The position numbers and the translations under genes are program-made. Under the pieces are notes generated by a model that had not been told where the DNA came from, ran no database searches, and saw only the letters and a list, made by a program, of their open reading frames with translations. A stretch of 58,968 nucleotides of DNA from Prochlorococcus sp. AG-402-K22 (lineage in GTDB: Bacteria; Cyanobacteriota; Cyanobacteriia; PCC-6307; Cyanobiaceae), in the NCBI GenBank assembly GCA_003216755.1, contig QCIJ01000011.1:1-58968 (forward strand), read 5' to 3'. Positions 8,654 through 18,361 of the stretch are shown piece after piece. The first letter of the stretch is position 1. The number at the start of each line of letters is the position of its first letter.

Positions 8654-10436
8654 TGTTTATATCATCTGTTAGTTCAATTTCATCCTTCTGATCTAAAGAT
8701 ATAACTTTTTCATTCTCATTAGTTTTGTTTGTTGCTCCATCATCGGAATTTGTATTTTCTTCGATAGTAATAGCTATCCCTTCAAGTTCTCTAGATTTTG
8801 ACGTTTTTTTGACTCGTTGCCCTGTTGTTGTTTTTTTATTATCTAAAGTTTTTTCTTTTTCCTTACTATTGTCTTTCAAATTCACCAAACTATTACTAGT
8901 TAGATATTCTTTCCCTAACTTTATTAGTGGATTAATACCTAAGTGACTGAAAACAATTTTTTCATCATTAGTAAGGTCAACGGTTACTATATTTTTTCCT
9001 TTCGAATTTGATATATTCGATTCATCATTATCATTTTCTTTTTTAATAAGAAAATCCTCTTTACTTAAATTCTTGGTGTTAAGTAATTCCTTTTCATCTA
9101 TTTTTTCCTGCTTGACATTTGATTTAGAAGCACTTAAATCTACAGATTTAATATTATTTGATTTAGAAGGCTTTTTTTCAATATTTTTAAGTTGCAGATT
9201 AGAAATTTCAAAATTAAATTGATTTTCTATATGTCCTGTACCATTGCAGGAAGAACATTTTTTACCGAATAATTCATATATATTTTGACCTTGTCTTTTC
9301 CTTGTTAACTCAACTAAACCTAGTTCAGTAAGCTGAGCTATCTGAGGCCTAGCAGAATCATCTTTTATTGCTGAAGTAAAATGTTCAAGCAATTGGAATT
9401 GATCTCGTCTCGATTCCATATCAATAAAATCTACTACGATAACTCCGCCAATATTTCTTAATTTCATTTGTCTTGATATTTCAATAGCTGCTTCGCAATT
9501 CGTCCACAAAACAGTCTGTCTTGAGTTAGCGGATCTTGTAAATGAACCAGAGTTTACATCAATTACTGTTAAAGCTTCAGTTGGTTCAATAATTATATAG
9601 CCTCCTGAAGGAAGATCCACCCGCGGTTGAAGAGCTTTTTGAATTGTTTTCTTAATTTCGTATTTTTCTAAAATATGTTGGTTTAAATCTTTATCATGAA
9701 ATTCAATATCCACATTAGATTCATAATTTGTTAAGAAATCTTTTGCCCTCTCAACTGACAATTTACTATCAATAACTACGGTTTTAGTGGATGATTTAAT
9801 ATGATCTCTCAAGATCTTTAGAGCGAAATCCTCATCTCTTTTGATTAAATTTGGTGGATTAAAAGTCTCAGAAACTTGTAAGATATTATCCCATTCTTGA
9901 ATTAAATTTTCTAAATCTTCAATAAGTAGTTCTTCTTTAATCTTTTCTGCTTCTGTTCTAAATAGTAATCCTGTGCTAGTTGGTTTAATTAAAACCCCTA
10001 GCGCTTTTAAACGGTTTCGTTCTGTTTCTGTATTGATTTTTCTTGATATATTTACTCCCTGGCCGTATGGCTGAAATATTAAGTACTTTCCAGGTATTGA
10101 AATACTACCGGTAAGTCTAGGACCTTTAGATCCTGTAGGCTCCTTAATTACCTGTACAAGAACTTTTTGTTTCGGTTCTAGTAGTTCAGTTATTCCTAAT
10201 GTTCCCTTCTTGAGCTTTAAGGGACCTAAATCTGATACATGGATGAATCCATTTTTATCACTTTCACCAATATTTATGAAAGCGGCATCAATGCCAGGGA
10301 GAACATTTTCAACTGTTCCTAAAAAAATATCACCAATTTGAAATTGGCCTTGTGCGACGATTAATTCATCAACTCGATCATCTGTGAGTAGTGCTGCAAT
10401 TCGAGACTGCTCAGCGATGATAATTTGCTGAGACAT
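8610..10436 (-). CDS. rne: Ribonuclease E/G
   Basis: A 608-residue cyanobacterial RNase E, the main endonuclease of mRNA decay and rRNA processing. An S1 RNA-binding domain lies near residues 35-120. The DNase I-like catalytic part contains [17 protein letters not shown], then [12 protein letters not shown]. The Zn-link [11 protein letters not shown] marks the end of the catalytic core. The rest is a charged, low-complexity linker of about 200 residues. It ends in the basic patch RKKRRRSSA, matching the known cyanobacterial C-terminal peptide that binds polynucleotide phosphorylase. The codons for this patch overlap the rnhB start. Confidence 0.96.
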   Translation of the reverse strand: MSQQIIIAEQSRIAALLTDDRVDELIVAQGQFQIGDIFLGTVENVLPGIDAAFINIGESDKNGFIHVSDLGPLKLKKGTLGITELLEPKQKVLVQVIKEPTGSKGPRLTGSISIPGKYLIFQPYGQGVNISRKINTETERNRLKALGVLIKPTSTGLLFRTEAEKIKEELLIEDLENLIQEWDNILQVSETFNPPNLIKRDEDFALKILRDHIKSSTKTVVIDSKLSVERAKDFLTNYESNVDIEFHDKDLNQHILEKYEIKKTIQKALQPRVDLPSGGYIIIEPTEALTVIDVNSGSFTRSANSRQTVLWTNCEAAIEISRQMKLRNIGGVIVVDFIDMESRRDQFQLLEHFTSAIKDDSARPQIAQLTELGLVELTRKRQGQNIYELFGKKCSSCNGTGHIENQFNFEISNLQLKNIEKKPSKSNNIKSVDLSASKSNVKQEKIDEKELLNTKNLSKEDFLIKKENDNDESNISNSKGKNIVTVDLTNDEKIVFSHLGINPLIKLGKEYLTSNSLVNLKDNSKEKEKTLDNKKTTTGQRVKKTSKSRELEGIAITIEENTNSDDGATNKTNENEKVISLDQKDEIELTDDINNARKKRRRSSASIE

Positions 10437-10734
10437 ATAATTGATTCTGAATGATTTGGGTTTTTGAAAATCATCTAAAGTAAAGAATTAGATTTTTATC
10501 TTTAAATAGAGCAAATTTTTATAGTTAGTAATATGTACTTTTTGAAATTAATAAAGTTAATAGTGATGAAATCCTACTATTTATAAATCTTTAAACGATT
10601 TTCGAAATAATTGAAATTGAATTCGTAGCTATGATTATCTCTTGAATTAACCATAACTAATAATATATTAACATCTAATCACCACTAAAGCACGTTAATC
10701 AATTATTCTAATTATGGTGAGATTTTTTTCTGAA
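10437..10734. other. Divergent intergenic region between rne and dapL
   Basis: About 298 bp of very AT-rich DNA, expected to hold the rne leader on the minus strand and the dapL promoter on the plus strand. I see no small open frame with a recognisable product, no RNA gene and no strong inverted repeat. Long leaders are typical for rne because its mRNA is autoregulated in other bacteria, but no specific element is identifiable by eye. Confidence 0.5.
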
Positions 10735-11961
10735 GTGGTTCAAGTAAACGAAAATTATTTAAAACTCAAAGCAGGCTATTTATTCCCTGAAATTGCTAAA
10801 AGAGTAAAAATATATTCTCAATCAAATAAGAGTGCTGAAATTATAAAGCTTGGCATAGGAGATGTTACAGAACCATTGCCTAAAGCATGTATAGAGGCTA
10901 TGGGCAAAGCTCTAGATGATATGGGAACAATAGAAGGTTTTAGAGGTTATGGACCAGAACAAGGTTATTCTTGGCTCAGAGAAAAAATATCTGAGCACGA
11001 TTTTATTTCGAGAGGCTGTCAAATATTACCTGACGAAATATTTGTTTCAGATGGCTCTAAATGCGATAGTAGCAATATATTAGATATTCTTGGCAAAGAT
11101 AATTCAATTGCTGTGACAGATCCTGTTTACCCTGTTTATGTAGATAGTAACGTTATGACGGGCAGAACTGGAGATGCACTTGAAAATGGTACTTATCAAG
11201 GATTGACCTATCTTGCAATAAACGAGGGTAATAACTTTCTGCCAGAACTACCTGAAAAAAAAGTTGATATTTTATATCTTTGTTTTCCTAATAATCCAAC
11301 TGGAGCAACAATTACTAAAGAAGAATTAAAAAAGTGGGTTGACTATGCTCTTGAAAACAAATCTTTAATACTTTTTGATGCAGCTTATGAAGCATTTATT
11401 CAAGATAATGATATTCCACATTCAATATATGAAATTGAGGGAGCAAAGGATTGTGCTATTGAATTTAGATCTTTTTCGAAGAATGCAGGATTTACTGGAG
11501 TTAGATGTGCTTTTACAGTAATACCAAAAAATCTTAAAGGTTTGAGCTCAACAAATGAAGAAATAGACTTATGGCCTCTTTGGAATAGGCGACAATCTAC
11601 AAAGTTTAATGGAGTAAGTTATGTGGTTCAGAAAGGCGCAGAGGCTGTTTATTCTCTTGAAGGAAAAAGAGAGGTAAGAGGTTTAATTGATTTTTATATG
11701 GAAAACGCAAAAATCATGAAAAATAAACTTCAGATTGCAGGATATAAAGTTTATGGTGGGGACAATGCCCCTTATATTTGGATTAAAGTTCCTGATAAAT
11801 TGACATCTTGGGATTTTTTTGATTTCCTTCTACAAAAAGTTAATGTCGTGGGAACACCTGGGAGCGGATTTGGATTATCAGGAGAAGGTTATTTCCGTTT
11901 GTCAGCATTTAACTCAAGATCAAACGTCATTGATGCAATGCAAAGAATAATTAATATATAA
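10735..11961 (+). CDS. dapL: LL-diaminopimelate aminotransferase
   Basis: A 408-residue PLP enzyme. It converts tetrahydrodipicolinate directly to LL-diaminopimelate, the one-step lysine and peptidoglycan route used by cyanobacteria, plants and Chlamydia. Seen motifs are [48 protein letters not shown] and the PLP-lysine block [15 protein letters not shown] prefer GTG at 10735, giving [14 protein letters not shown], which matches the family N-terminus and its 408-residue length. The upstream ATG at 10714 would add seven non-family residues. It is transcribed away from rne and is followed by clpS 32 bp later. Confidence 0.95.
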   Translation: MVQVNENYLKLKAGYLFPEIAKRVKIYSQSNKSAEIIKLGIGDVTEPLPKACIEAMGKALDDMGTIEGFRGYGPEQGYSWLREKISEHDFISRGCQILPDEIFVSDGSKCDSSNILDILGKDNSIAVTDPVYPVYVDSNVMTGRTGDALENGTYQGLTYLAINEGNNFLPELPEKKVDILYLCFPNNPTGATITKEELKKWVDYALENKSLILFDAAYEAFIQDNDIPHSIYEIEGAKDCAIEFRSFSKNAGFTGVRCAFTVIPKNLKGLSSTNEEIDLWPLWNRRQSTKFNGVSYVVQKGAEAVYSLEGKREVRGLIDFYMENAKIMKNKLQIAGYKVYGGDNAPYIWIKVPDKLTSWDFFDFLLQKVNVVGTPGSGFGLSGEGYFRLSAFNSRSNVIDAMQRIINI

Positions 11962-11993
11962 TTGTTAGTATCATTTGGTTCCAAAAAAATTTC

Positions 11994-12311
11994 ATGTTAT
12001 CTATAAAGCTAGAACAAAGTGTAAGTAATAATTCGGCAGTGCTTGAAAAGAAACCTGATGAATTAAAAAATAAATCTCCAAAATATAAGGTTTTACTTCA
12101 TAATGACCCAGTTAATTCTATGGAGTATGTCGCTATTTCACTACGAGAAGTTGTGCCGCAATTAAGCGAACAAGATGCTATCGCAATTATGCTAGAGGCA
12201 CACAATACTGGTGTAGGTTTGGTAATCGTTTGTGATTTAGAGCCAGCAGAATTCTACTCAGAATCATTAAAATCGAAAGGAATTTCTAGTTCAATTGAAA
12301 AAGAAGATTAA
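11994..12311 (+). CDS. clpS: ClpS adaptor protein
   Basis: A 105-residue ClpS, the adaptor that delivers N-degron substrates to ClpAP/ClpCP. The core KYKVLLHNDPVNSMEYVAI contains the conserved HND, followed by AHNTGVGLVIVCDLEPAEFY, which forms the ClpC-binding surface. About 30 variable residues precede the core. It follows dapL in the same direction and converges with the radical-SAM gene 24 bp away. Confidence 0.93.
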   Translation: MLSIKLEQSVSNNSAVLEKKPDELKNKSPKYKVLLHNDPVNSMEYVAISLREVVPQLSEQDAIAIMLEAHNTGVGLVIVCDLEPAEFYSESLKSKGISSSIEKED

Positions 12312-12335
12312 TAACTAAAATAACTAATGTATATA

Positions 12336-13907
12336 TTATTTAGAGTGAGTTAATTTCCTTCCTGATAAGGGGCGGACTTTTAAGGACTCTTTTAAGGAAG
12401 ACTTTCCATATTCTCTCTCGAGAATGTTGATTACTGTTTTACCGAATTCATCTTCTTGATTATCAAAAGCTTCTAAGCAAACCTGACCGAGTTTTTTGCC
12501 TAATGAGCCTGGATTCCATAGAAGTTTTCGTGCTGTCCAGGGCATCATGCTCATTGGATTATAATTTGGCTTTAAAATTTTATGATCTAATGCATACTGC
12601 TCAAGAAAAGTGTGAGGCTGCAAACCTATAAAGAATATAGCAGGATCAACTAGGCCTTTACCAAAAATATTTTCTAATTCTCTATGGTAAGCAATAGTTT
12701 GTCTTATGGTAATTGGCGTTTCATCAAAAACATTAAATGAATAATTAACTGAAACATGGTTCTTGAAACCCGATTGGACTAGCATTCTGCAATTATTTAA
12801 TACAGTTTCAAGGTTATAAGCTAATCTCATTTTTCTAACAAGTTCTTGAGATCCAGAAGTGATACCGATTTCAAAATAGCTCATACCTGTATCAACCATA
12901 AGCTGAGCTAGCTCAGCATCAATATTATCAGCTCTTATGTATGCAGCCCAATTAATGTCGTCCCAGCCTTGATCCTTTATAGCTTGCAAAAGTCTCTTTG
13001 CATCTTGGATGTGTTTCTTTGCTGGAATAAACTGAGCATCTGTAAACCAGAATCCTCTAATTCCAAGATCATATAATTGCTTCATTTCCTTAATTACTTC
13101 GTTTACAGGATTAACGCGAACCTGCTTCCCTTCCACAACTGTATAAACACAGAAACAACAATTATGAGGACAACCTCTTTTTGTTTGCACCCCTACATAG
13201 TAATCTCCTCCATCTATATACCAATTAAATTCAGGCCATATTGATTTAATGTATTTATAGTTGCAGGCAGTTTTAACGGTGCCTGAAGGTTGTTCATGTA
13301 TCAGTTTGTTCCGAGGTTTTTGTCCAGCAAGATAACATCTTTCTTCCACAATAGAATCACCCCTAATGATCTTCTCTATGAGATTTTCTCCCTCTCCAAT
13401 AGAAATAACAGTTCCTTTTGGAAGTAGATTTCCTAATTGTTCATAAAAGACACTAACAGCTCCACCTCCTAAAAGTACTTTTACATCTTTGTTGTATTTT
13501 TGTGCTCTTTTGAGCCCCATCTTAACTAAAGAGGTATTTCTATATATCTCTCCATAATGAGATGCAATTAATTTTAATCCTCCCCAAGAACCTCTAATTT
13601 TTTTAAAGATATTTTTTGAGTAAAAAACCTCAAAAGAGTTTTGTAGTGGATTCCCACTTCTGCCATCTACAGGTGCATAAATTTGTATATCTCTCCATGA
13701 AAATATTATTAGGTGAGGTCTAAATTGATCAATTTTTCTAGTTAAACATTTGGTAATTTTATTAGATGGAATTATTGCTAAATCAATAAATTGTTGTTCA
13801 ATATTTGGGAAACATTTATGGACATGGTCTGCTAAGTAAATAGGTCCTATAGGAAATATTGGATTACATGGAAGCCTTACAATAAGAATCTTCCCATAGT
13901 TTTTCAT
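12336..13907 (-). CDS. B12-binding-domain radical SAM protein, substrate unknown
   Basis: About 523 residues. The N-terminal half resembles a cobalamin-binding Rossmann domain (KILIVRLPCNPIFPIGPIYL at the start; VKVLLGGGAVSVF later). It is followed by a radical-SAM core with CPHNCCFC, a CxxxCxxC cluster motif at about residues 246-253. This is the architecture of the BchE-like methyltransferase/cyclase superfamily, but I cannot assign a substrate. I start at ATG 13905-13907, which has an AAGGAA-like ribosome site upstream and begins at the first strand. An ATG at 13980-13982 would add 25 residues without family character. Converges with clpS. Confidence 0.82.
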   Translation of the reverse strand: MKNYGKILIVRLPCNPIFPIGPIYLADHVHKCFPNIEQQFIDLAIIPSNKITKCLTRKIDQFRPHLIIFSWRDIQIYAPVDGRSGNPLQNSFEVFYSKNIFKKIRGSWGGLKLIASHYGEIYRNTSLVKMGLKRAQKYNKDVKVLLGGGAVSVFYEQLGNLLPKGTVISIGEGENLIEKIIRGDSIVEERCYLAGQKPRNKLIHEQPSGTVKTACNYKYIKSIWPEFNWYIDGGDYYVGVQTKRGCPHNCCFCVYTVVEGKQVRVNPVNEVIKEMKQLYDLGIRGFWFTDAQFIPAKKHIQDAKRLLQAIKDQGWDDINWAAYIRADNIDAELAQLMVDTGMSYFEIGITSGSQELVRKMRLAYNLETVLNNCRMLVQSGFKNHVSVNYSFNVFDETPITIRQTIAYHRELENIFGKGLVDPAIFFIGLQPHTFLEQYALDHKILKPNYNPMSMMPWTARKLLWNPGSLGKKLGQVCLEAFDNQEDEFGKTVINILEREYGKSSLKESLKVRPLSGRKLTHSK

Positions 13908-14233
13908 GTGGAATTTTTCCTTATTTATTTTTGTGAAACCAAAATTAAAATTCATGTTATGAAATTCAGATGAATTTACCACATAAAGAATCTAACTAGT
14001 TTATTACTAATTTGGAGAAATTAAAAATTTTAAATATCAGAAATCATTTAAGGACTTTTATTGTTAGTAGTTTTAATTTGTCAATCCATTCAGCTGGAAA
14101 GACATAAATCTTTCATCAAAAAAATGTAAATACTTTTGCAAAACAGAATATCTGATGTACTAAAAAAATCTTTAAGTAATACCCTAGTTGCGAAACTCTA
14201 AAAATAAATCTTGTTTTTAATATGCTTTTGAAA
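13908..14233. other. AT-rich intergenic region between the radical-SAM gene and tRNA-Thr
   Basis: About 250-325 bp, depending on the radical-SAM start. It probably contains the minus-strand promoter of that gene and the 3' trailer of the tRNA. I see no coding frame with family character, no repeat and no integrase or attachment-like duplication of the tRNA end. Confidence 0.45.
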
Positions 14234-14305
14234 TGCCGATAATTGGAATTGAACCAACGACCTACTGTTTACGAGACAGTTGCTCTACCGCTGAGCTATA
14301 CCGGC
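14234..14305 (-). tRNA. tRNA-Thr (anticodon CGT)
   Basis: On the minus strand the 72-nt sequence folds as a cloverleaf. The acceptor stem is GCCGGTA / TATCGGC with one G-T pair and discriminator A. The D-arm has AGCTCAGCGGTAGAGCA. The anticodon stem ACTGT/ACAGT closes the loop CTCGTAA, placing CGT at 34-36. The T-arm has GGTTCAATTCC. CGT reads ACG threonine codons. No CCA is encoded. Both neighbours are core genes, so there is no sign of an integrated element. Confidence 0.95.
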
Positions 14306-14362
14306 AATATAAAAAAATAATGATATTTTCATATAGACTTAATCTTATAATTAAAAGAATTC

Positions 14363-14602
14363 ATGTCAAAAATAGATCCTGAATTAAAAAAGAAACTATT
14401 AAAGGAATCTCAAACTCCCTTTAAGGGATTAAGGAAAATATTATGGATAGCTTTTAGTGGTTCGGCATTTTTGGGATTTTTAATAATGCTTTCAAAAATT
14501 GCAAGTGGAAGTGAATTACAGCAAAATAACCTGATTATACAAATTGGTGCTTGTATATTATTTCCTACTTTATTATTCCTTGACCGGAATAAAGATCTAT
14601 AA
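14363..14602 (+). CDS. DUF3493 family small membrane protein
   Basis: A 79-residue protein with the N-terminal pattern PELKKKLLKESQTPFKGLRK, then two hydrophobic segments (about residues 26-44 and 55-72) and a charged tail. It resembles DUF3493, a domain shared with the plastid LPA1/REP27 proteins involved in photosystem II assembly or repair. A photosystem role for the stand-alone cyanobacterial form is an inference. It lies alone between tRNA-Thr and the convergent infB. Confidence 0.78.
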   Translation: MSKIDPELKKKLLKESQTPFKGLRKILWIAFSGSAFLGFLIMLSKIASGSELQQNNLIIQIGACILFPTLLFLDRNKDL

Positions 14603-14615
14603 GTTAAATATTTAA

Positions 14616-17600
14616 TTATTTAATTAAAGTTCTCTTTTGCGTGACAAATTTGAATGCTTCGATTATGTCTCCTTCATTCCAAGACGAGAATTTATCACAG
14701 CCAACTCCACATTCAAATCCTGTATTTACTTCTTTCACATCATCTTTAGACCTTTTAAGAGAGTCTAAATTACCTTCAAAAATTACTTTGTCTGATCTTA
14801 TAACTCTTAGAGAACAATTTCGTTGTAGTTTGCCAGTTTGTATGTAACAGCCTGCAATGGCTCCTTTACCAACTGCAAAAGTTGCTCGAACTTCGGCTTT
14901 ACCTAATGATTCTTCGACAAGATCTGGTTCAAGAAGACCTTCCATAGCCAACTGAATATCTTCAAGCAGTTTATAGATTACTTCATATTCTCTTATATCA
15001 ACATCATTAGCATCAGCTGCTCTTTTTGCTCCAGATGCTAATGAGGTGTTAAACCCAATGATTACTGATCCTGATGCAGCTGCGAGGTCTATATCTGTCT
15101 CAGTTATTTCTCCAGGAGCAGAGAGTAGAACTCTAACTTGAACTTCATTTTTCGGTAATTGTTCTAGTGATCCCAATATCGCTTCAACACTACCTTGAAC
15201 ATCAGCTTTAAGAATTAAGTTTAACTCTTTTAATTCACCCTCATTTGCTTGATTTGATAAGGAGGATAAGCTAACTCTTCTAGAGGCCATTTGCTGAGCT
15301 AATTTTGTCGCTCTAGCATCTGTGGCTCTATCTCCAACAATAGCTCGAGCAGTTTTTTCATCAGGGTAGACTTCAAATTCATCGCCTGCTGTAGGTACTT
15401 CACTGAATCCTAATGCTTCTACTGGGAAGGAAGGTCCTGCTTCTTTGATTCTATTACCATGTTCATCAACCATTGCTCTAATTTTTCCAAGGACTGAGCC
15501 TGCAGCTAAAACATCTCCAGATTTTAATGTACCATTTTGTACTAATAAAGTAGCTACAGGACCTTTGGCTTTATCTAAGTGGGCTTCAATGACAGTACCT
15601 TTGGCGGATCTAGAAGGATTAGCTTGTAGATCTTCAACTTCTGACACTAACAAAATCATTTCTAGCAATTTTTCGATATTTTGCTTTTTGATTGCACTCA
15701 CTGGAACCATCACAGTATCTCCCCCCCAATCTTCAGCAATTAAGTCTTTTTCTGATAGTTCTTGCTTTACTCTATCTGGAGATGCTCCTTCCTTATCAAT
15801 TTTATTTATTGCAACAACAATTGGGACTTTTGCTGCTCTTGCATGACTGATGGCCTCAAGCGTTTGGGGTCTGCAACCATCATCTGCCGCTACCACAAGA
15901 ACAGCTACATCAGTGACTTTTGTTCCTCTTGCTCTCATTGCTGTAAAGGCTTCATGCCCAGGGGTATCAAGAAAAGTTAATTTTTTCTTTTTAGATTCAT
16001 GTTCAAATTCAACTTGATAAGCTCCTATATGTTGAGTAATTCCTCCCGCTTCTCCCGAAGCTACTCTTGATTCTCTAATGGAATCTAAAAGACTAGTTTT
16101 GCCATGATCTACATGACCCATTACGGTGATAACAGGTGGTCTTTTTATTAGACTATCAAGATCATCCGACTCAATCATATCTACTGTTTTTTCAGCAGCT
16201 TCTTGAATATCATCTTGTAAAACAGGAACTCCAAATTCTTCAGCTACTGTCTCGATAGTTGTTAAGTCAAGTGATTGAGTAACTGTTGCCGTTATTCCTT
16301 TAAAGAAAAGAGATTTGATTATTTCAGAACTTTCAAGACTTAATTTATCAGCTAATTCTTGAACTGTTAAATTATCTTCAGGGACTATTATCATTTCAGG
16401 CCTTACTTGTTTAGCCTCCTTAGCAGCCTTTAATTCCATAGCTCTTCTTTTCTGCCTTTGCCTTGTGGTCTCTTTTTTCTTTTTCTTAAATTGTTTTATA
16501 GATTTTTGAGATTTAGGCTCATCAGACTTTTCTTTTTTTGGACGTGCCAAACTAGCTGATAATATTGAAATTTTTTCACCTGAATAGCCACTAGTCTCAG
16601 ATGTTAATGAATCATCATTTTCTCCAATAATATGAACCTTCTGTCGTTGTTTCTGGGGATTTTTATTTCTTAATGCTTCTAGTTTAGCACTATCGTCCCA
16701 GTCAGTTTTTCCTGGTTTTTTTGAACTATTCGCAAATGTTCTATGAGGCGTTTTTTTGGAACTCGGGGTAGTGTTTGGCCGACTGTTAGGAGCTTTTACC
16801 TTTTGTTTAGGTGACTCCATATTTTGTTTTTCGTTAATATTTATACCTTTTTTGTCCTTCTCCGATTTATTAGTTTTTTGAAGTTGCAAAAGTTCATTAG
16901 GTGATACTGGTTTTCTAATTCCCGAGGACTTTTGGCTATTGAACTTAGAACCAGGCCTATTTGGCGTGCCAGGTCTGCTGGGAGCACCTTGTCTATTGGG
17001 ATTAACTTGTCTATTAAAGGAGCCAGATCTACCTTGATCTGATGGTTGGTTTCTCAATCCAGGCCTGCTGGGAGCGCCTTGTCTATTGGGATTAACTTGT
17101 CTATTAAAGGAGCGAGATCTACCTTGATCTGATGGTTTGTTTCTCAATCCAGGCCTATTTGGTATGCCAGGCCTGTTGGGCATACTATTTCTATTGGGCG
17201 CGCCAGGCCTATTAGGCGCATCAGGTCTGTTGGGCGCACCAGGTCTGTTGGGCGCGCCAGGTCTGTTGGAGGCAGTTTGCTTAAAAGAAATGTTTTGCTT
17301 ATTATTTTGCTTAAGAGAGTCGTTTCTTCTTATCGGAGCTCCTACTAGCTCAGGTGTGTTTGATCTATTATTGTTTTTTAATTTAGGTTTGTTCGTATTT
17401 TGATCAGGTTTGTTTGATAGTTTTCTTTTGTCTCCTGAATTGTAGATGTTCCTGGAAGATTCATTAGATTTAACATTATTATTTATATTTTTTGGCTTTG
17501 CAATTAGTTGAATAGGAGGTTTTGCGGGACTTTTGATAGGTGGGGTTGTGCTATCTAGAAAAGTTTTTTTATCTTGGTTGAAATTTTGTAAAGGCTTACT

Positions 17601-18038
17601 TTTAATATTTTGATTCTTAAGGTTTGCTTGAGATTGTGAACTATTAATAATATTAGGTTTATTAGGATTTATAGATTGATTTGAAATTTTTTTAAGACTC
17701 TCGGGCTTATTAAGAGGTTTTATTAATAATTGCTTTTTGTTTGAATTGTCTTTAATTGGTTCACCTTTTGTAGAGGAGATAAGAAGAGATGATTTATCTT
17801 CTTTGTTTTGTTTGTGATTATTTTTTTTAATTGAAGGCTTATTAATTGAAAGTATTTTTTTATCTGAATTTTTTTTATTAATAAGATTTCTTATTTTTTT
17901 TGCGTCTTCTGTACTTATAGAGCTGCTATGGCTTTTTACTGAAATTGAAAGTTTTTGAGCTGCATCCAATATATCTTTATTTTCCAGATTTAAGTCTCTA
18001 GAAAGTTCGTAAATTCTGATTTTATCGCTGATAGTCAT
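14616..18038 (-). CDS. infB: Translation initiation factor IF-2
   Basis: A 1,140-residue IF-2, which binds initiator fMet-tRNA and promotes subunit joining with GTP. The N-terminal half is disordered, Asn/Lys/Ser/Pro-rich and repetitive (NRPGAP units and a 30-residue tandem duplication at about 293-352). Two IF2-N-like helical segments are present (near the start, and around [15 protein letters not shown]). The G domain begins with [15 protein letters not shown] at about 638-650, then [15 protein letters not shown] and NKIDKEGA. The C-terminal domains end with [20 protein letters not shown]. It is the last gene of the rimP-nusA-ylxR-infB operon. Confidence 0.97.
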   Translation of the reverse strand: MTISDKIRIYELSRDLNLENKDILDAAQKLSISVKSHSSSISTEDAKKIRNLINKKNSDKKILSINKPSIKKNNHKQNKEDKSSLLISSTKGEPIKDNSNKKQLLIKPLNKPESLKKISNQSINPNKPNIINSSQSQANLKNQNIKSKPLQNFNQDKKTFLDSTTPPIKSPAKPPIQLIAKPKNINNNVKSNESSRNIYNSGDKRKLSNKPDQNTNKPKLKNNNRSNTPELVGAPIRRNDSLKQNNKQNISFKQTASNRPGAPNRPGAPNRPDAPNRPGAPNRNSMPNRPGIPNRPGLRNKPSDQGRSRSFNRQVNPNRQGAPSRPGLRNQPSDQGRSGSFNRQVNPNRQGAPSRPGTPNRPGSKFNSQKSSGIRKPVSPNELLQLQKTNKSEKDKKGININEKQNMESPKQKVKAPNSRPNTTPSSKKTPHRTFANSSKKPGKTDWDDSAKLEALRNKNPQKQRQKVHIIGENDDSLTSETSGYSGEKISILSASLARPKKEKSDEPKSQKSIKQFKKKKKETTRQRQKRRAMELKAAKEAKQVRPEMIIVPEDNLTVQELADKLSLESSEIIKSLFFKGITATVTQSLDLTTIETVAEEFGVPVLQDDIQEAAEKTVDMIESDDLDSLIKRPPVITVMGHVDHGKTSLLDSIRESRVASGEAGGITQHIGAYQVEFEHESKKKKLTFLDTPGHEAFTAMRARGTKVTDVAVLVVAADDGCRPQTLEAISHARAAKVPIVVAINKIDKEGASPDRVKQELSEKDLIAEDWGGDTVMVPVSAIKKQNIEKLLEMILLVSEVEDLQANPSRSAKGTVIEAHLDKAKGPVATLLVQNGTLKSGDVLAAGSVLGKIRAMVDEHGNRIKEAGPSFPVEALGFSEVPTAGDEFEVYPDEKTARAIVGDRATDARATKLAQQMASRRVSLSSLSNQANEGELKELNLILKADVQGSVEAILGSLEQLPKNEVQVRVLLSAPGEITETDIDLAAASGSVIIGFNTSLASGAKRAADANDVDIREYEVIYKLLEDIQLAMEGLLEPDLVEESLGKAEVRATFAVGKGAIAGCYIQTGKLQRNCSLRVIRSDKVIFEGNLDSLKRSKDDVKEVNTGFECGVGCDKFSSWNEGDIIEAFKFVTQKRTLIK
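16981..17160 (-). repeat. Tandem 90-bp duplication inside infB
   Basis: Two adjacent 90-bp copies (16981-17070 and 17071-17160) differ at only about six positions, three of them at the unit edge. Each encodes 30 residues containing [25 protein letters not shown] and a GLRN segment. It lies in the disordered N-terminal half of IF-2, next to a run of 18-bp NRPGAP units (about 17160-17275). The frame is kept throughout. Confidence 0.92.
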
Positions 18039-18079
18039 TTAATCTGATTGTACTCTTTTTAAAAGAGGATTTTTTTTAA

Positions 18080-18361
18080 TTATATTCCTTTATTGGGATG
18101 GGCATTGTAGCTTGTAATTTCTTTTTCAAAAATTTCAATAAATTCAGGTTCTAAAAATGTTTTTAGAGCTTTTTGAAGCTTTTTTTTGATCTTGGAATCT
18201 GAGTAACATTTTGTAGACTTGCAAATGTAAGCTGATCTGCCCATTCCCTTTTGAAACGTAATGCCTTTCTTATGATCTTTGGTAATCTTTAAAAGATCTT
18301 TTCTGTCATATGTTTTTCTGCATGAAATGCATATACGCATAACAGGAACTTGTTCTATCAC
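18080..18361 (-). CDS. ylxR: YlxR family RNA-binding protein (RnpM-like)
   Basis: A 93-residue YlxR/DUF448 protein. MRICISCRKTYDRKDLLKI and GMGRSAYICKSTKCYSDS are the family blocks. YlxR is nearly always found between nusA and infB, as here, and Bacillus YlxR has been reported to bind RNase P and modulate it. Its first codons overlap the nusA stop by 4 bp (18358-18361), so translation is probably coupled. Confidence 0.92.
   Translation of the reverse strand: MIEQVPVMRICISCRKTYDRKDLLKITKDHKKGITFQKGMGRSAYICKSTKCYSDSKIKKKLQKALKTFLEPEFIEIFEKEITSYNAHPNKGI

Noticed and set aside
14234..14305. tRNA-Thr as integration site for a tycheposon-like or phage-derived element
   Set aside because: No integrase, repeated tRNA end or accessory genes nearby; both flanks are core genes.
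16980..17280. Regular repeats resembling a CRISPR array
   Set aside because: The units are in-frame coding repeats of infB without unique spacers and with no cas genes nearby.
17137..17403. Plus-strand frame encoding a Leu/Gly/Ala/Pro-rich repetitive peptide
   Set aside because: It is the antisense reading of the infB NRPGAP repeats; no start context or family likeness supports it.
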